Shown: piece by piece, positions 6,994 through 16,934 of the stretch | How positions within the stretch are numbered: position 1 is the stretch's first letter | Layout: the number at the start of each line of letters is the position of its first letter | Assembly: GCA_902798685.1 (NCBI GenBank) | Contig: CADBXO010000005.1 | Span: 1 to 64,000 of the forward strand | Reading direction: 5' to 3' | DNA: 64,000 nucleotides | From: an uncultured Bacteroidales bacterium | GTDB taxonomy: Bacteria > Bacteroidota > Bacteroidia > Bacteroidales > Bacteroidaceae | The notes under the pieces: generated by a model | What the model saw: only the letters and a program-made list of their open reading frames with translations | Databases searched by the model: none | What the model was told of the DNA's origin: nothing | Made by a program: the position numbers and the translations under genes

Positions 6994-9309
6994 TTAGTAT
7001 TCAAGGAACCATTCGTTAGGCATCAGTATACCAAGTGTCAGACCGAACATCGAAGCGTTGTTGCTTGATGTTGACAGGTCAACGAATGCGTTTAGGGAAA
7101 CTCTTTGATATTGTGCAACGAAGTTGAGCTCACCCATGATCTGTGTGCCGTTTAGCACCTTTCCGTACGCTGCCTGGCCATCCATATTGACAATGGGGCG
7201 GGTAGGCTGGAACAGATAAATCTCAGAACGCAGATGGAATATGCTGTTGATTATCCAGATTGGTTTGATTCCGGCTGCAAAGTATGAATTGGCAGCGAAA
7301 TCAGGGTCGAAAACGAACTTGCTGTTGACTGTAGGGCGGAAATTGCCCGCCTGCATCACTGATGCCTGGTAGTTGGTCGAGAAGTTTCTGGATGAATAAT
7401 AGGCCTCAAGCAGCGTTCCAAGAGTGAAATGCGGAGTAAAGTTGAAATAGTGCTCAAGGTGAGCCAATATCTGCAGCCATGAACGGTCTACCGAATGGTA
7501 TTCGGTCGAGAATACATTCTGAGGCCTGAACAGGTCATTCTCTGTGCCGATGAACGCACGGATTGTCTCTGAACGGCCGCTGGTGGGATACTGAACGGCA
7601 TTCAGGGTGTTACCGGTGAACATGACGGAACCTCCGAATATGTTGTGGCGGTTACAGTCATACTTGAAACTGCGGAAGTTGATCTCGCTGTTCTGCGAAT
7701 AGTAGTCCTTGTGATGTGCTACACCTATTGAGAATACCGTCTTGTAATTGTTCAGGAACGGACGTGACATCTTGACCTTTCCGAAGAACTCGATGGTCTT
7801 GTTGACAGCCGGATTGAACTTATCAGACGAGAATATGAACGCGCCTGAGCGGAAATAGTTCATATTGTTGTATCCTCCTTGAATTGACAGGGACATGGGG
7901 ATGTCTATGGCCATGTCGATTCGGGTGGTGAACTGGGCGTTGTTGTAAGATCTTCCGAACTGTCCCTCAAGCAGATATGACTCTGAAACCTCACCGATAT
8001 GGCTGTATGAGACCGATCCGTACAACTGGCTGGATACAGATGTGGACAGTCCGCCTCCGAAACTGAAGGTGGGGTGGTCATCCAGCTTGACATTCAGCTT
8101 GAGCGTAAAGGTCGAATCCTCTTTGGAGAAGTCCGTGGAGGGGATTATCTCACTTATGGCATCATCGGACAGGAGTTTGAAATATCCGTACTTGAAATTC
8201 TGGAATGAGAGTTCCCTGTCAACCGCGTTGAGCTCTTTCTTTATATAGCGCTGCTGTGCCTGATTCACTCCGTTGACCTCTACTTCACTGAATTTCAACT
8301 TGGGAATACGCTGTTTGAACTGTGAACGGCTGGTCTGGACTACAATGGAATCTCTTCTGGCTGTAGTCCTTGACTTGATGGAATCCATCAGAAGCATGGT
8401 GTTACGGTATCCCAGGGCCGATACCTCATTGATGAGGTGGAAATCCAGGAGTCCTACGCTTGTAAGGTCAAACTCAACCTTGACTCCCAGCTTGGGATCC
8501 AGGCTGTAGTCACTCTTCTGGATGATCATGCTGGTTACCTGACCCATGATGTCGAATTCATCAGGTATCTCTATTTCAGGCTCGCCGGGAGCGACTGCCA
8601 CAAGGCTTCCTATGATGAAGTCAGGATGGAAGTCGTTCACCATCACGTCTACAGGGAAGTTGTCGTAAATGCCTCCGTCATAAGCGATTATGGAATCTAT
8701 CATGATGGGGCGGAATACGAACGGGAATGACATCGACGCACGTACCGCATCACCCAAACGGCCCTTGGAGAGCACGATCGAGTTCTTGTTGAATACGTCC
8801 GATGCAACCGCCCTGAAGGGTACGAAAAGGTTGTCGAAATTATCTCCGCAGGCAGCCGATGCGCCTGAGAAGATATCCACGAACGCCAGATTCATCTGCA
8901 GAGGATCCACCAGGCTGTTGATCGTAGGACGAATCACTGTCATGGAGTCCCTGATGGCGACCTGTGCCGAGATGATTGAAGGAGTGGGAGGGCTCTGCTT
9001 GAAATAGAACTGATAGTTCATATCCCTGGCGCCCATATACCAGTTCTTGAAGTCATCAGAACTGATAAGAGCCTGCATCTCGTCGGGAGAGTATCCCATT
9101 GCATAGAGGGAGCCGATTACCGCACCCATGGATGTACCGGCGATATAATCGATAGGAATGCCGTTCTCCTCGAGAGCACGGATAACGCCGATATGTGCCA
9201 TGCCCTTTGCTCCGCCACCGCTGAGCACCAGGCCTACCGTTTGTGCGCTCAGTGTTGCCTGAAGCGACAAAAGGATGACAATCAACGATATAAATGCCCT
9301 TCTGAACAT
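6994..9309 (-). CDS. Patatin-like phospholipase with C-terminal outer-membrane beta-barrel
   Basis: A signal peptide (residues 1-22, ending SAQ) is followed by a patatin domain: GGGAKG at 31-36 (oxyanion loop), GTSMG at 58-62 with the nucleophile Ser60, and the DGG catalytic Asp motif in AYDGGIYDNFP. The second half (from about residue 330) begins with a POTRA-like stretch (KFSEVEVNGVNQAQQRYIKKEL) and continues as alternating beta strands rich in aromatic residues, as in Omp85/BamA-type barrels. This patatin-POTRA-barrel architecture is known for type Vd autotransporters such as PlpD and is common in Bacteroidetes. It probably sits in the outer membrane with phospholipase A activity. It is the first gene of a three-gene operon. 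Confidence 0.9.
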   Translation of the reverse strand: MFRRAFISLIVILLSLQATLSAQTVGLVLSGGGAKGMAHIGVIRALEENGIPIDYIAGTSMGAVIGSLYAMGYSPDEMQALISSDDFKNWYMGARDMNYQFYFKQSPPTPSIISAQVAIRDSMTVIRPTINSLVDPLQMNLAFVDIFSGASAACGDNFDNLFVPFRAVASDVFNKNSIVLSKGRLGDAVRASMSFPFVFRPIMIDSIIAYDGGIYDNFPVDVMVNDFHPDFIIGSLVAVAPGEPEIEIPDEFDIMGQVTSMIIQKSDYSLDPKLGVKVEFDLTSVGLLDFHLINEVSALGYRNTMLLMDSIKSRTTARRDSIVVQTSRSQFKQRIPKLKFSEVEVNGVNQAQQRYIKKELNAVDRELSFQNFKYGYFKLLSDDAISEIIPSTDFSKEDSTFTLKLNVKLDDHPTFSFGGGLSTSVSSQLYGSVSYSHIGEVSESYLLEGQFGRSYNNAQFTTRIDMAIDIPMSLSIQGGYNNMNYFRSGAFIFSSDKFNPAVNKTIEFFGKVKMSRPFLNNYKTVFSIGVAHHKDYYSQNSEINFRSFKYDCNRHNIFGGSVMFTGNTLNAVQYPTSGRSETIRAFIGTENDLFRPQNVFSTEYHSVDRSWLQILAHLEHYFNFTPHFTLGTLLEAYYSSRNFSTNYQASVMQAGNFRPTVNSKFVFDPDFAANSYFAAGIKPIWIINSIFHLRSEIYLFQPTRPIVNMDGQAAYGKVLNGTQIMGELNFVAQYQRVSLNAFVDLSTSSNNASMFGLTLGILMPNEWFLEY

Positions 9310-9329
9310 ATCTTCAATGCCTATATTTG

Positions 9330-9337
9330 CAAATATA
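9330..9337 (-). promoter_or_regulatory. -7 box for the patatin operon
   Basis: Read on the minus strand the sequence is TATATTTG, an exact TAnnTTTG match. It would place the transcript start about 14 nt before the patatin ATG. The same 16 bases form a perfect palindrome, so an identical -7 box faces the opposite direction. No -33 element is obvious. Confidence 0.5.
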
Positions 9338-9340
9338 TGT

Positions 9341-9376
9341 AAAAAAAAGGCACTGATGTACTCTCAGTGCCCTTTT
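9341..9376 (-). terminator. Intrinsic terminator of htpG
   Basis: On the minus strand GGCACTGA pairs with TCAGTGCC around a 7-nt loop, followed by eight T residues. It begins about 20 nt after the htpG stop codon and separates it from the patatin operon. Confidence 0.9.
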
Positions 9377-9395
9377 TAATATAAAAAGTAACTTA

Positions 9396-11444
9396 TTAGA
9401 TGAGTTCAACGCTGCGGCGTATGAATGCTGCCAGGGCTTCACCCTTAAGCATTCCGTTCTGCAACAGGGCCAGGTCAATGAGTTCATGGACAACCTTATT
9501 GCCTGCTGCATACTCAGTATAAATGCTTGATATTGAGTTTTCTGCCTCAGATATCTTAGAGTCGATATCCTTCATCTCGTCCTTCTCGGCCTGAGGTACA
9601 TCCTCATCCTTCTTGCCCTCACGTGCCTTACGCAGTTCTGACTGGCGCTCCTTAAGCGCATTCAGCTTGTCATCCTCAGGTTTAACCTTGGCGTCACATG
9701 CTGCACCGGCCTCCTCAAGCACCTTCTTGATAAGCTTGTGGTCCTTGTTCAGGATAACGGTGTACATATCGGGCATGTCACCGTAGAAGTTCATTCCGGG
9801 CTGGATTGCAGCCATATCCTTCATACGGCGCATATACTCGCTGCATGTTATCATGACGGGCAGTGAAGACTCGCCGAGAGACTGTGCATCAACGTGGAAA
9901 TCGGCCTTCTCGATCTTGGGCATCTGGCTGCTGAACACCTTGGTGATCATACGCAGCTGGCCTGCAGGCAGATCTACGTTCTTGACATCGTCCTTTGCAA
10001 TCAGATTGTCGATAGAGTCGCTGTCAACTCTCTGGAAACGGCTGTCATTGCCGAACTTCTGCTCCAGCATGCCTATTACAGGTACATCCAGCTGATTGTC
10101 CATGAGAAGTACGCTGTAACCCTTGTTCCTGGCGGCCTCGATGTATCCGTACTGCTCCTCACGGTTGGTGGCGTACAGATATATCAGGTTCTTGTTCTTA
10201 TCGGTCTGGTTAGCCTCAATGAGCTTCTTGTACTCCTCAAAGGTGAAGTACTTGCCGTCAGTATCCTTGAAGAGGGCAACCTTTTCCATCTTGCTGTAGA
10301 AATCCTCCTCTGTGAGCATTCCGTAATTGATGAAGAGCTTGACATCGTCCCATTTCTGCTCGAACTCCTTGCGGTCGTTCTTGAAGATTGATGTCAGACG
10401 GTCTGCAACCTTCTTGGTGATGTATCCGGAAATCTTCTTTACGTTTGAATCACTCTGCAGATATGAACGGGATACGTTCAGGGGTATATCGGGTGAGTCA
10501 ATCACACCGTGGAGCAGGGTGAGGAAGTCAGGTACGATACCCTCGACTGAATCAGTTACAAATACCTGGTTGCAGTATAACTGTATGCGGTTCTTCTGGA
10601 GATCCAGATTGGTCTTGATCTTGGGGAAGTAGAGGATACCTGTCAAGTGGAACGGGAAATCCACGTTCAGGTGTATCCAGAACAGGGGTTCGTCCTGCAT
10701 GGGATAGAGCTCACGGTAGAATGACTTGTAGTCCTCATCCTTGAGTTCGCTCGGGGTCTTGGTCCAGAGCGGCTCCACGTTGTTCATGATGTTGTCCTCG
10801 GCGGTCTCGACCTCCTTGCCGTCTTTCCACTCCTTCTTCTTGCCGCATGCAATGGGAACAGGCAGGAAGCGGCAGTATTTCTTGAGCAGGCCCTGGATGG
10901 CGGTCTCCTGCAGATACTCCTTGCTGTCATCGTCCAGATAGAGGATGATATCGGTTCCGCGGTCGGCCTTATCGGCATCGGACAGTTCAAATTCGGGTGA
11001 ACCGTCGCAGCTCCATTTTACAGCCTGAGCACCTTCCTGATAGGATTTTGTGATGATTTCAACCTTCTTGGAAACCATAAATGCGGAGTAGAATCCAAGA
11101 CCGAAGTGGCCGATGATGGCGTTTGCGTCGTTCTTGTATTTCTCAAGGAAATCATTGGCGCCTGAGAAGGCTATCTGATTGATATACTTGTCAATCTCGG
11201 CTGCGGTCATACCTATACCGCGGTCACTTACGGTGATGTTGTCCTTGTTAACGGTTACATGTACCGTAAGGTCACCCATCTCGCCCTTGAAATCGCCCTT
11301 TGAGGCAAGTGTCTTGAGTTTCTGGGTGGCATCAACTGCATTTGATACTATCTCGCGGAGGAATATCTCGCGGTCACTGTACAGGAACTGTTTGATGATG
11401 GGGAAAATGTTCTCGGTCGTTACCCCGATTGTACCTTTCTGCAT
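9396..11444 (-). CDS. htpG: Molecular chaperone HtpG (Hsp90)
   Basis: This is the bacterial Hsp90 homologue, an ATP-dependent dimeric cytosolic chaperone. The N-terminal GHKL ATPase is clear: LREIVSNAVDATQKL (Mg-binding Asn), VSDRGIGM, and the lid GHFGLGFYSAFMV. The middle domain contains PLNVSRSYLQSD with the catalytic-loop Arg, and the C-terminal dimerisation region carries the acidic/Lys-rich stretch REGKKDEDVPQAEKDEM. The 682-residue length is typical of Bacteroidetes. It is a single-gene unit, bounded upstream by the clpC terminator and downstream by its own. No heat-shock operator is visible. Confidence 0.97.
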   Translation of the reverse strand: MQKGTIGVTTENIFPIIKQFLYSDREIFLREIVSNAVDATQKLKTLASKGDFKGEMGDLTVHVTVNKDNITVSDRGIGMTAAEIDKYINQIAFSGANDFLEKYKNDANAIIGHFGLGFYSAFMVSKKVEIITKSYQEGAQAVKWSCDGSPEFELSDADKADRGTDIILYLDDDSKEYLQETAIQGLLKKYCRFLPVPIACGKKKEWKDGKEVETAEDNIMNNVEPLWTKTPSELKDEDYKSFYRELYPMQDEPLFWIHLNVDFPFHLTGILYFPKIKTNLDLQKNRIQLYCNQVFVTDSVEGIVPDFLTLLHGVIDSPDIPLNVSRSYLQSDSNVKKISGYITKKVADRLTSIFKNDRKEFEQKWDDVKLFINYGMLTEEDFYSKMEKVALFKDTDGKYFTFEEYKKLIEANQTDKNKNLIYLYATNREEQYGYIEAARNKGYSVLLMDNQLDVPVIGMLEQKFGNDSRFQRVDSDSIDNLIAKDDVKNVDLPAGQLRMITKVFSSQMPKIEKADFHVDAQSLGESSLPVMITCSEYMRRMKDMAAIQPGMNFYGDMPDMYTVILNKDHKLIKKVLEEAGAACDAKVKPEDDKLNALKERQSELRKAREGKKDEDVPQAEKDEMKDIDSKISEAENSISSIYTEYAAGNKVVHELIDLALLQNGMLKGEALAAFIRRSVELI

Positions 11445-11483
11445 ATCTTATGTTGTTTTATTGTTTTCTGTCCGATATAATAC

Positions 11484-11518
11484 AACAAAAATGCCAGACG
11501 GGTATCCGACTGACATTT
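11484..11518 (-). terminator. Intrinsic terminator of clpC
   Basis: On the minus strand AAATGTCAGTCGG pairs with CCGTCTGGCATTT (12 of 13 positions, including one G-U) around an ATAC loop, followed by TTTTTG. It lies between the clpC stop and the htpG start. Confidence 0.8.
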
Positions 11519-11554
11519 TGGCTGAACAGGGGTCTGTCTGTGACTCTCTGTCAA

Positions 11555-14074
11555 TTATTTTGTACCTACAGTGACTGTAAGGTCTGTTTTCTCAGGGTTG
11601 GTGTCGACCGTAAGGAGTGAACCTTCAGGGCAATCTCCGTCAATCATGACCTCGGCCAGTTTGTCCTCGACGTATGTCTGGATGGCACGCTTGAGCGGAC
11701 GGGCGCCGTATTCGCGGCTGTAACCCTTGTCAGCCAGGAATTCACGGGCTGTGTCAGTTACTGAAAGGGTGTAGTTCATACCTTCCAGACGCTTGATGAG
11801 CTGTGAAAGCTCAATTCCCACAATACGGCCTACAGACTCACGGTCAAGCTGGTTGAAGGTGATGATCTCATCGATTCGGTTGATGAACTCAGGGGCGAAT
11901 GACTTGTTCAGGGCCTTGCGGATGATATCCTGACGGGCCAGATCGGTGCCGGCCTCAGTTGTGCCGAATCCTATGCCGCGGCCATACTCCTGAATCTGAC
12001 GTGAACCCAGGTTGGAGGTCATTATAATAATGGTATTGCGGAAATCTACCGTACGGCTCTCGCTGTCGGTCAGACGGCCTTCATCCATTACCTGAAGCAG
12101 TATGTTGAATACGTCCTGATGGGCCTTCTCAATCTCATCCAGAAGGATGATGGAGTAGGGCTTGCGGCGTACTTTCTCGGTCAGCTGACCTCCGTCCTCA
12201 TAACCTACGTATCCGGGAGGCGCTCCAACCAGACGTGATACGGCGAACTTCTCCATGAATTCGCTCATGTCCACGCGTATCAGGGCGTCGCTGGTTCCGA
12301 ACATCTGCTCGGCAAGCTCTTTTGCAAGAAGTGTCTTACCTACGCCGGTGGGTCCCAGGAATAAGAACGAGCCGATAGGTTTGTTGGGATTTTTCAATCC
12401 TACGCGGCTGCGGCGGATAGCTCTTGAAAGCAGGTCGATGGCCGAATCCTGTGCAATGACTTTTGACTTGAGGGCAGGGGCAAGTCCCTTGAGACGTTCA
12501 CCCTCCTCACGCGCTATCTTCTGAACGGGGATGCCGCTCATCATTGAAACCACGGTGGCAATGCTCTCCTCGTCAACTGTCTCACGGTGACTCTTGAGTG
12601 ACTTCTCCCAGTCCTTGCGCATCTGATCGAGCTCACCTTCAAGCGCCTTCTCCTGATCGCGGAAACGGGCAGCAAGCTCAAAGTCCTGACGGTTTACTGC
12701 ATCATTCTTGCCTTCACGGGTAAAGTCTATCTGATGCTCCTTGTCCTCAATCTCCTTTGGAACAGAGAGATTGGACAGGTGTGTGCGTGAGCCGGCCTCA
12801 TCCATGACATCGATAGCCTTGTCGGGGAATGAGCGGTCGGTTATGTAACGCTGAGCCAGGGTGACGCAAGCCTTGAGGGCATCGTCAGTATAAGTCACAT
12901 TATGGTGCTCCTCATAACGGTCCTTGATATTCTCCAGGATCTGGAGGGTCTCATCGGCCGTAGTGGGTTCAACGAGTATCTTCTGGAAACGGCGCTCCAA
13001 TGCACCGTCCTTCTCGATTGATTTGCGGTACTCGTCAACGGTGGTTGCGCCGATGCACTGAACCTCGCCGCGGGAGAGGGCAGGCTTGAGCATGTTGGCA
13101 GCATCCATGGATCCGGGAGCGGAGCCTGCACCTATAATGGTATGGACCTCGTCAATAAACAGGATGATGTCAGGATTTTTCTTGAGTTCCTGGATTATGG
13201 AGCGGAGTCTTTCCTCGAATTGTCCGCGGTATTTAGTGCCGGCTACGACGGCTGCCATATCAAGCGCCAGGATGCGTTTGCCGAACAGCATGCGTGAAAC
13301 CTTGCGCTTTACGATACGCTGTGCAAGGCCTTCTACAATGGCCGATTTACCTACACCGGGGTCTCCTATGAGGATGGGGTTGTTCTTCTTGCGTCGGGTA
13401 AGAATCTGAGCCAGGCGCTCAATCTCTCTCTCACGTCCTACAACGGGATCCAGTTTGCCGTCCATGGCGGACTGTGTCATATCGGTGCTGAAACTGTCCA
13501 GAACAGGCGTGTTGCTGCCTGATTTTGCCGCTGTGGCCGTTCTGGAAGGCTTCTGCTTGCCTGCATCGGATGACATCGGTTCATCCTCGTCATCGTCCTC
13601 GTCGCTGTCAAGTCCCATGCCCATCTGTATCTCAGTCTGAGTACCGTTGAGCTGTGCCAGCAGGTTGCGGTAATCTACATTGTACATGGAGAGTATGTTG
13701 GCAGTCGAACTGGATCTGTCACGTGCTATGGCGAGCAGGAGGTGCTCAGTATCGACCTCTTCCTTTTTCTGGAGTCTGGCCTCGAGCATACTGATCTTGA
13801 GCAGACGTGTCACAGCCACCGAGAGGGCAATCTTCTCAATGGGGACCTTGTCTGTAACGTTGTCCTGGGGCATCTGGACGGCTTCCAGGCGCATACGCAG
13901 CTCAGACAGGTCAACACCCATCTCGGAGAGCAGCTGTACGGCTTTGTTCTGTCCGTCCCTGAGCATACCAAGCAGTATGTGATTGGCTGTAACTTCCGAA
14001 TGCATGAGGCGTTCCGCCTCCTCCTTGGAGAGTGATAATATGGTATTCAGTTTATCTGACAGTCGATATTCCAT
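11555..14074 (-). CDS. clpC: ClpC-type AAA+ ATPase
   Basis: This Hsp100 unfoldase feeds substrates to ClpP. I chose the start at MEYRLSDKL (839 residues): it matches the ClpC N-terminus, and a -7 promoter lies about 40 nt upstream, within any longer reading. Domains in order are two Clp-N repeats (about 1-150), an acidic linker with DSDEDDDEDE, AAA1 (GDPGVGKSAIVEG; LFIDEVHTI), a UVR-like middle segment (DFELAARFRDQEKAL) and AAA2 (GPTGVGKTLLAKEL; LLDEIEKAH). The ClpP-docking loop appears as IGF in GRGIGFGT. No clpP or mcsAB is adjacent. Confidence 0.95.
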   Translation of the reverse strand: MEYRLSDKLNTILSLSKEEAERLMHSEVTANHILLGMLRDGQNKAVQLLSEMGVDLSELRMRLEAVQMPQDNVTDKVPIEKIALSVAVTRLLKISMLEARLQKKEEVDTEHLLLAIARDRSSSTANILSMYNVDYRNLLAQLNGTQTEIQMGMGLDSDEDDDEDEPMSSDAGKQKPSRTATAAKSGSNTPVLDSFSTDMTQSAMDGKLDPVVGREREIERLAQILTRRKKNNPILIGDPGVGKSAIVEGLAQRIVKRKVSRMLFGKRILALDMAAVVAGTKYRGQFEERLRSIIQELKKNPDIILFIDEVHTIIGAGSAPGSMDAANMLKPALSRGEVQCIGATTVDEYRKSIEKDGALERRFQKILVEPTTADETLQILENIKDRYEEHHNVTYTDDALKACVTLAQRYITDRSFPDKAIDVMDEAGSRTHLSNLSVPKEIEDKEHQIDFTREGKNDAVNRQDFELAARFRDQEKALEGELDQMRKDWEKSLKSHRETVDEESIATVVSMMSGIPVQKIAREEGERLKGLAPALKSKVIAQDSAIDLLSRAIRRSRVGLKNPNKPIGSFLFLGPTGVGKTLLAKELAEQMFGTSDALIRVDMSEFMEKFAVSRLVGAPPGYVGYEDGGQLTEKVRRKPYSIILLDEIEKAHQDVFNILLQVMDEGRLTDSESRTVDFRNTIIIMTSNLGSRQIQEYGRGIGFGTTEAGTDLARQDIIRKALNKSFAPEFINRIDEIITFNQLDRESVGRIVGIELSQLIKRLEGMNYTLSVTDTAREFLADKGYSREYGARPLKRAIQTYVEDKLAEVMIDGDCPEGSLLTVDTNPEKTDLTVTVGTK

Positions 14075-14112
14075 TCTATTCCTTTTAGTTGGCCACGGGG
14101 ACCGATGTAATG

Positions 14113-14120
14113 CAAAGATA
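14113..14120 (-). promoter_or_regulatory. -7 box for clpC
   Basis: The minus-strand sequence TATCTTTG is an exact TAnnTTTG match and gives a 5' UTR of about 30 nt before the chosen clpC start. This excludes the longer in-frame start further upstream. No clear -33 element is seen. Confidence 0.55.
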
Positions 14121-14258
14121 ATCGGTTTTCGGGCCGTTAATACCTGTTTTTCCAATAAGATATCAACAAATCGCATGCCATTAATCAACTTATGCCATAA
14201 AGTCCGATGAGGTAGTGTAAAAACTTATTAACACCTTATTAAAAATACGCGCGTAAAG

Positions 14259-14289
14259 TTGCTTATAAAGTATTTTTGAAGTACTTTTG
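14259..14289 (+). promoter_or_regulatory. gyrA promoter with two candidate -7 boxes
   Basis: TTG at 14259-14261 is followed after exactly 20 nt by TACTTTTG, a full -33/-7 pair. A second perfect box, TATTTTTG, lies 11 bp upstream at 14271-14278. Either box would start transcription within about 5-15 nt of the first ATG of gyrA. Confidence 0.6.
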
Positions 14290-14297
14290 AGTGCTTT

Positions 14298-16874
14298 ATG
14301 GCAATAGTCCGTAAAGGTATTGTAGAAGACATAAAAAAGAAGACAAAATTGGAAAACCAGGACAGAATTATCAAGGTGAACATTGAGGAGGAAATGAAGT
14401 CCTCATACATTGACTATTCAATGTCAGTCATCGTGGCAAGAGCACTCCCGGATGCACGTGACGGCCTCAAGCCGGTACACCGTCGCATACTTTACAGCAT
14501 GATGCGTGACGGTAATACATCCGACAAGGGCTATCGCAAATCGGCCCGTACGGTAGGTGATGTGCTCGGACATTTCCATCCTCATGGTGACTCTTCAGTA
14601 TATGGTGCTCTTGTACGTCTGGCACAGGACTGGATAATGCGTTATCCGCTTGTTGACGGCCAGGGTAACTTCGGTTCAATTGACGGTGACAGCCCCGCTG
14701 CCATGCGTTACACCGAGGTTCGCCTGCGCAAGATGGGTGAGGAGATGATGCAGGACATCAACAAGAACACCGTTGACTTTGTTCCCAACTATGACAACAA
14801 GGAGGAGGAGCCTACGGTTCTTCCCGCAACCATCCCCAATCTGCTCGTTAACGGTTCATCCGGTATCGCAGTAGGTATGGCTACCAACATGCCGCCTCAC
14901 AACCTTACAGAGGTTCTGAACGGCTGCATGGCAATGGTTGACAATCCCGATATCACCGTTGATGAACTGATGCAGTACATCAAGGCTCCTGATTTCCCGA
15001 CCGGCGCATATATTTACGGTATCAGCGGCGTACGTGAGGCTTACGAGACCGGACGCGGCCGTGTTATCATGCGTGCCAAGACTGAGATCGAGGCCGGTGA
15101 GCAGCACGACAAGATCGTTGTAACCGAGATTCCTTACGGAGTAAACAAGGCAGAACTCATCAAGTTCATCGCAGAACTTGTTACAGATAAGAAGATTGAG
15201 GGTATCAGCAACGTAAATGACGAGTCAGACCGCGAGGGTATGCGTATCGTCATCGACGTTAAGCGTGACGCCAATGCAGGTGTTGTCCTGAACAAGCTGT
15301 TCAAGATGACCGCTCTGCAGACATCATTCGGCGTAAACAACATCGCCCTTGTAAAGGGACGCCCCAAATGCCTCAACCTGCGCGACCTTATCAAGTGCTT
15401 CATCGAGCACCGTCATGAGGTTGTAATACGCCGCACCAAGTTTGACCTTGAGGAGGCTAAAAAGCGCGCTCACATACTGGAAGGTCTGATCATCGCTTCA
15501 GACAACATCGATGAGGTAATCCAGATCATCAAGAAGGCCAAGACCCCGAATGATGCCATCCAGAACCTTATGGACCGCTTCGGTCTGGATGAGATCCAGG
15601 CCAAGGCCATCGTAGACATGCGTCTGCGTCAGCTCACCGGACTTATGCAGGATCAGCTGCATGAGGAGTACAATGAGGTTATGGCACGTATCGAGGAACT
15701 CCAGAGCATTCTGGATGATCCCGAGAAGTGCAAGCAGGTCATCAAGGATGAGATGCAGGCCATCATTGACAAGTACGGTGACGAGCGCAAGACTGAGATA
15801 GTATATGCAAGCGAGGAGTTCAATCCTGAGGACTTCTATGCCGATGAGCCCATGATCATCACAATGTCACACCTGGGTTACATCAAGCGTACCGCCCTTA
15901 CAGAGTACCGTCTGCAGGGCAGGGGTGGTGTAGGATCCCGTGGAAGCGACAAGCGCGACGAGGACTTCATCGAGCACATATTCACCGCAACTACACACAA
16001 CTACATACTCTTCTTCACACAGAAGGGACGTTGCTACTGGCTCAAGGTATATGACATTCCTGAGGGCGGCAAGACATCAAAGGGCCGTGCAATCCAGAAT
16101 ATGCTCAACATTGAGCCCGATGACGCCGTAAACGCTTACATAGCAATCAAGAACCTGGGTGACGTTGAGTTCACATCGAACCATTATCTGGTATTCTGCA
16201 CACAGAACGGCGTAATCAAGAAGACAATCCTCCAGGATTACTCACGTCCGCGTCAGAACGGTATCAACGCCATCAACCTCAATGAGGGTGACAAGGTTAT
16301 CAACGTTCTGCTTACTGACGGCAACAAGGAGATCATCATCGCCAACCGCAACGGACGTGCCATCCGCTTCAACGAGAGCACAGTACGTTCAATGGGCCGT
16401 ACATCAACCGGTGTACGCGGCATGACCCTTGATGAGGACGGTGAGGATCAGGTAGTAGGCATGATAGCTGTCGACGAGCAGCCTGAGGAGACCATCATGG
16501 TGGTTTCTGAGCAGGGCTACGGTAAGCGCTCAGAAATTGAGGATTACCGCAAGACCAACCGTGGCGGTAAGGGTGTCAAGACCCTCAACATTACGGATAA
16601 GACAGGCAAACTCGTTTCAATTCAGGCAGTTACTGATGACAACGACTTGGTAATCATCAACAAGTCAGGTATCACACTCCGTGTAAGCGTGGCCGATTTC
16701 CGCGTAATGGGACGCGCCACTCAGGGCGTAAGGCTCATCAACCTCGAGAAACGTAACGACCAGATAGGTTCGATTTGCAAGGTTGACAGCGAACCCGTTG
16801 AAGAGGACCTGCCGACAGAGGGTGGGGAGGAAACCGCTCCAGAGACCACTCCTGAGGTACCTGTAACCGAGTGA
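14298..16874 (+). CDS. gyrA: DNA gyrase subunit A
   Basis: GyrA is the DNA breakage-reunion subunit of gyrase. [20 protein letters not shown] opens the winged-helix core, [19 protein letters not shown] is the quinolone-resistance region, and AMRYTEVRL carries the catalytic Tyr. A C-terminal beta-pinwheel follows, with the GyrA box as NRGGKGVK. This is GyrA rather than ParC because of that box. The 858-residue frame starts with 17 residues not expected before the family start: a TTG codon at 14349, just before [15 protein letters not shown], matches the usual Bacteroidales N-terminus, and the promoter leaves almost no leader for the ATG. The true start is therefore uncertain. The acidic tail after about residue 835 is Glu/Thr/Pro-rich. 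Confidence 0.96.
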   Translation: MAIVRKGIVEDIKKKTKLENQDRIIKVNIEEEMKSSYIDYSMSVIVARALPDARDGLKPVHRRILYSMMRDGNTSDKGYRKSARTVGDVLGHFHPHGDSSVYGALVRLAQDWIMRYPLVDGQGNFGSIDGDSPAAMRYTEVRLRKMGEEMMQDINKNTVDFVPNYDNKEEEPTVLPATIPNLLVNGSSGIAVGMATNMPPHNLTEVLNGCMAMVDNPDITVDELMQYIKAPDFPTGAYIYGISGVREAYETGRGRVIMRAKTEIEAGEQHDKIVVTEIPYGVNKAELIKFIAELVTDKKIEGISNVNDESDREGMRIVIDVKRDANAGVVLNKLFKMTALQTSFGVNNIALVKGRPKCLNLRDLIKCFIEHRHEVVIRRTKFDLEEAKKRAHILEGLIIASDNIDEVIQIIKKAKTPNDAIQNLMDRFGLDEIQAKAIVDMRLRQLTGLMQDQLHEEYNEVMARIEELQSILDDPEKCKQVIKDEMQAIIDKYGDERKTEIVYASEEFNPEDFYADEPMIITMSHLGYIKRTALTEYRLQGRGGVGSRGSDKRDEDFIEHIFTATTHNYILFFTQKGRCYWLKVYDIPEGGKTSKGRAIQNMLNIEPDDAVNAYIAIKNLGDVEFTSNHYLVFCTQNGVIKKTILQDYSRPRQNGINAINLNEGDKVINVLLTDGNKEIIIANRNGRAIRFNESTVRSMGRTSTGVRGMTLDEDGEDQVVGMIAVDEQPEETIMVVSEQGYGKRSEIEDYRKTNRGGKGVKTLNITDKTGKLVSIQAVTDDNDLVIINKSGITLRVSVADFRVMGRATQGVRLINLEKRNDQIGSICKVDSEPVEEDLPTEGGEETAPETTPEVPVTE

Positions 16875-16934
16875 CTTTAACCGGAAGGAAATTGTAATAT
16901 ATTAATAATGTAAAACCTATTAAACTAATTCAAA

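Noticed and set aside
14075-14188. 38-residue N-terminal extension of ClpC
   Set aside because: It would include the predicted promoter, and the family start MEYRLSDKL is further downstream.
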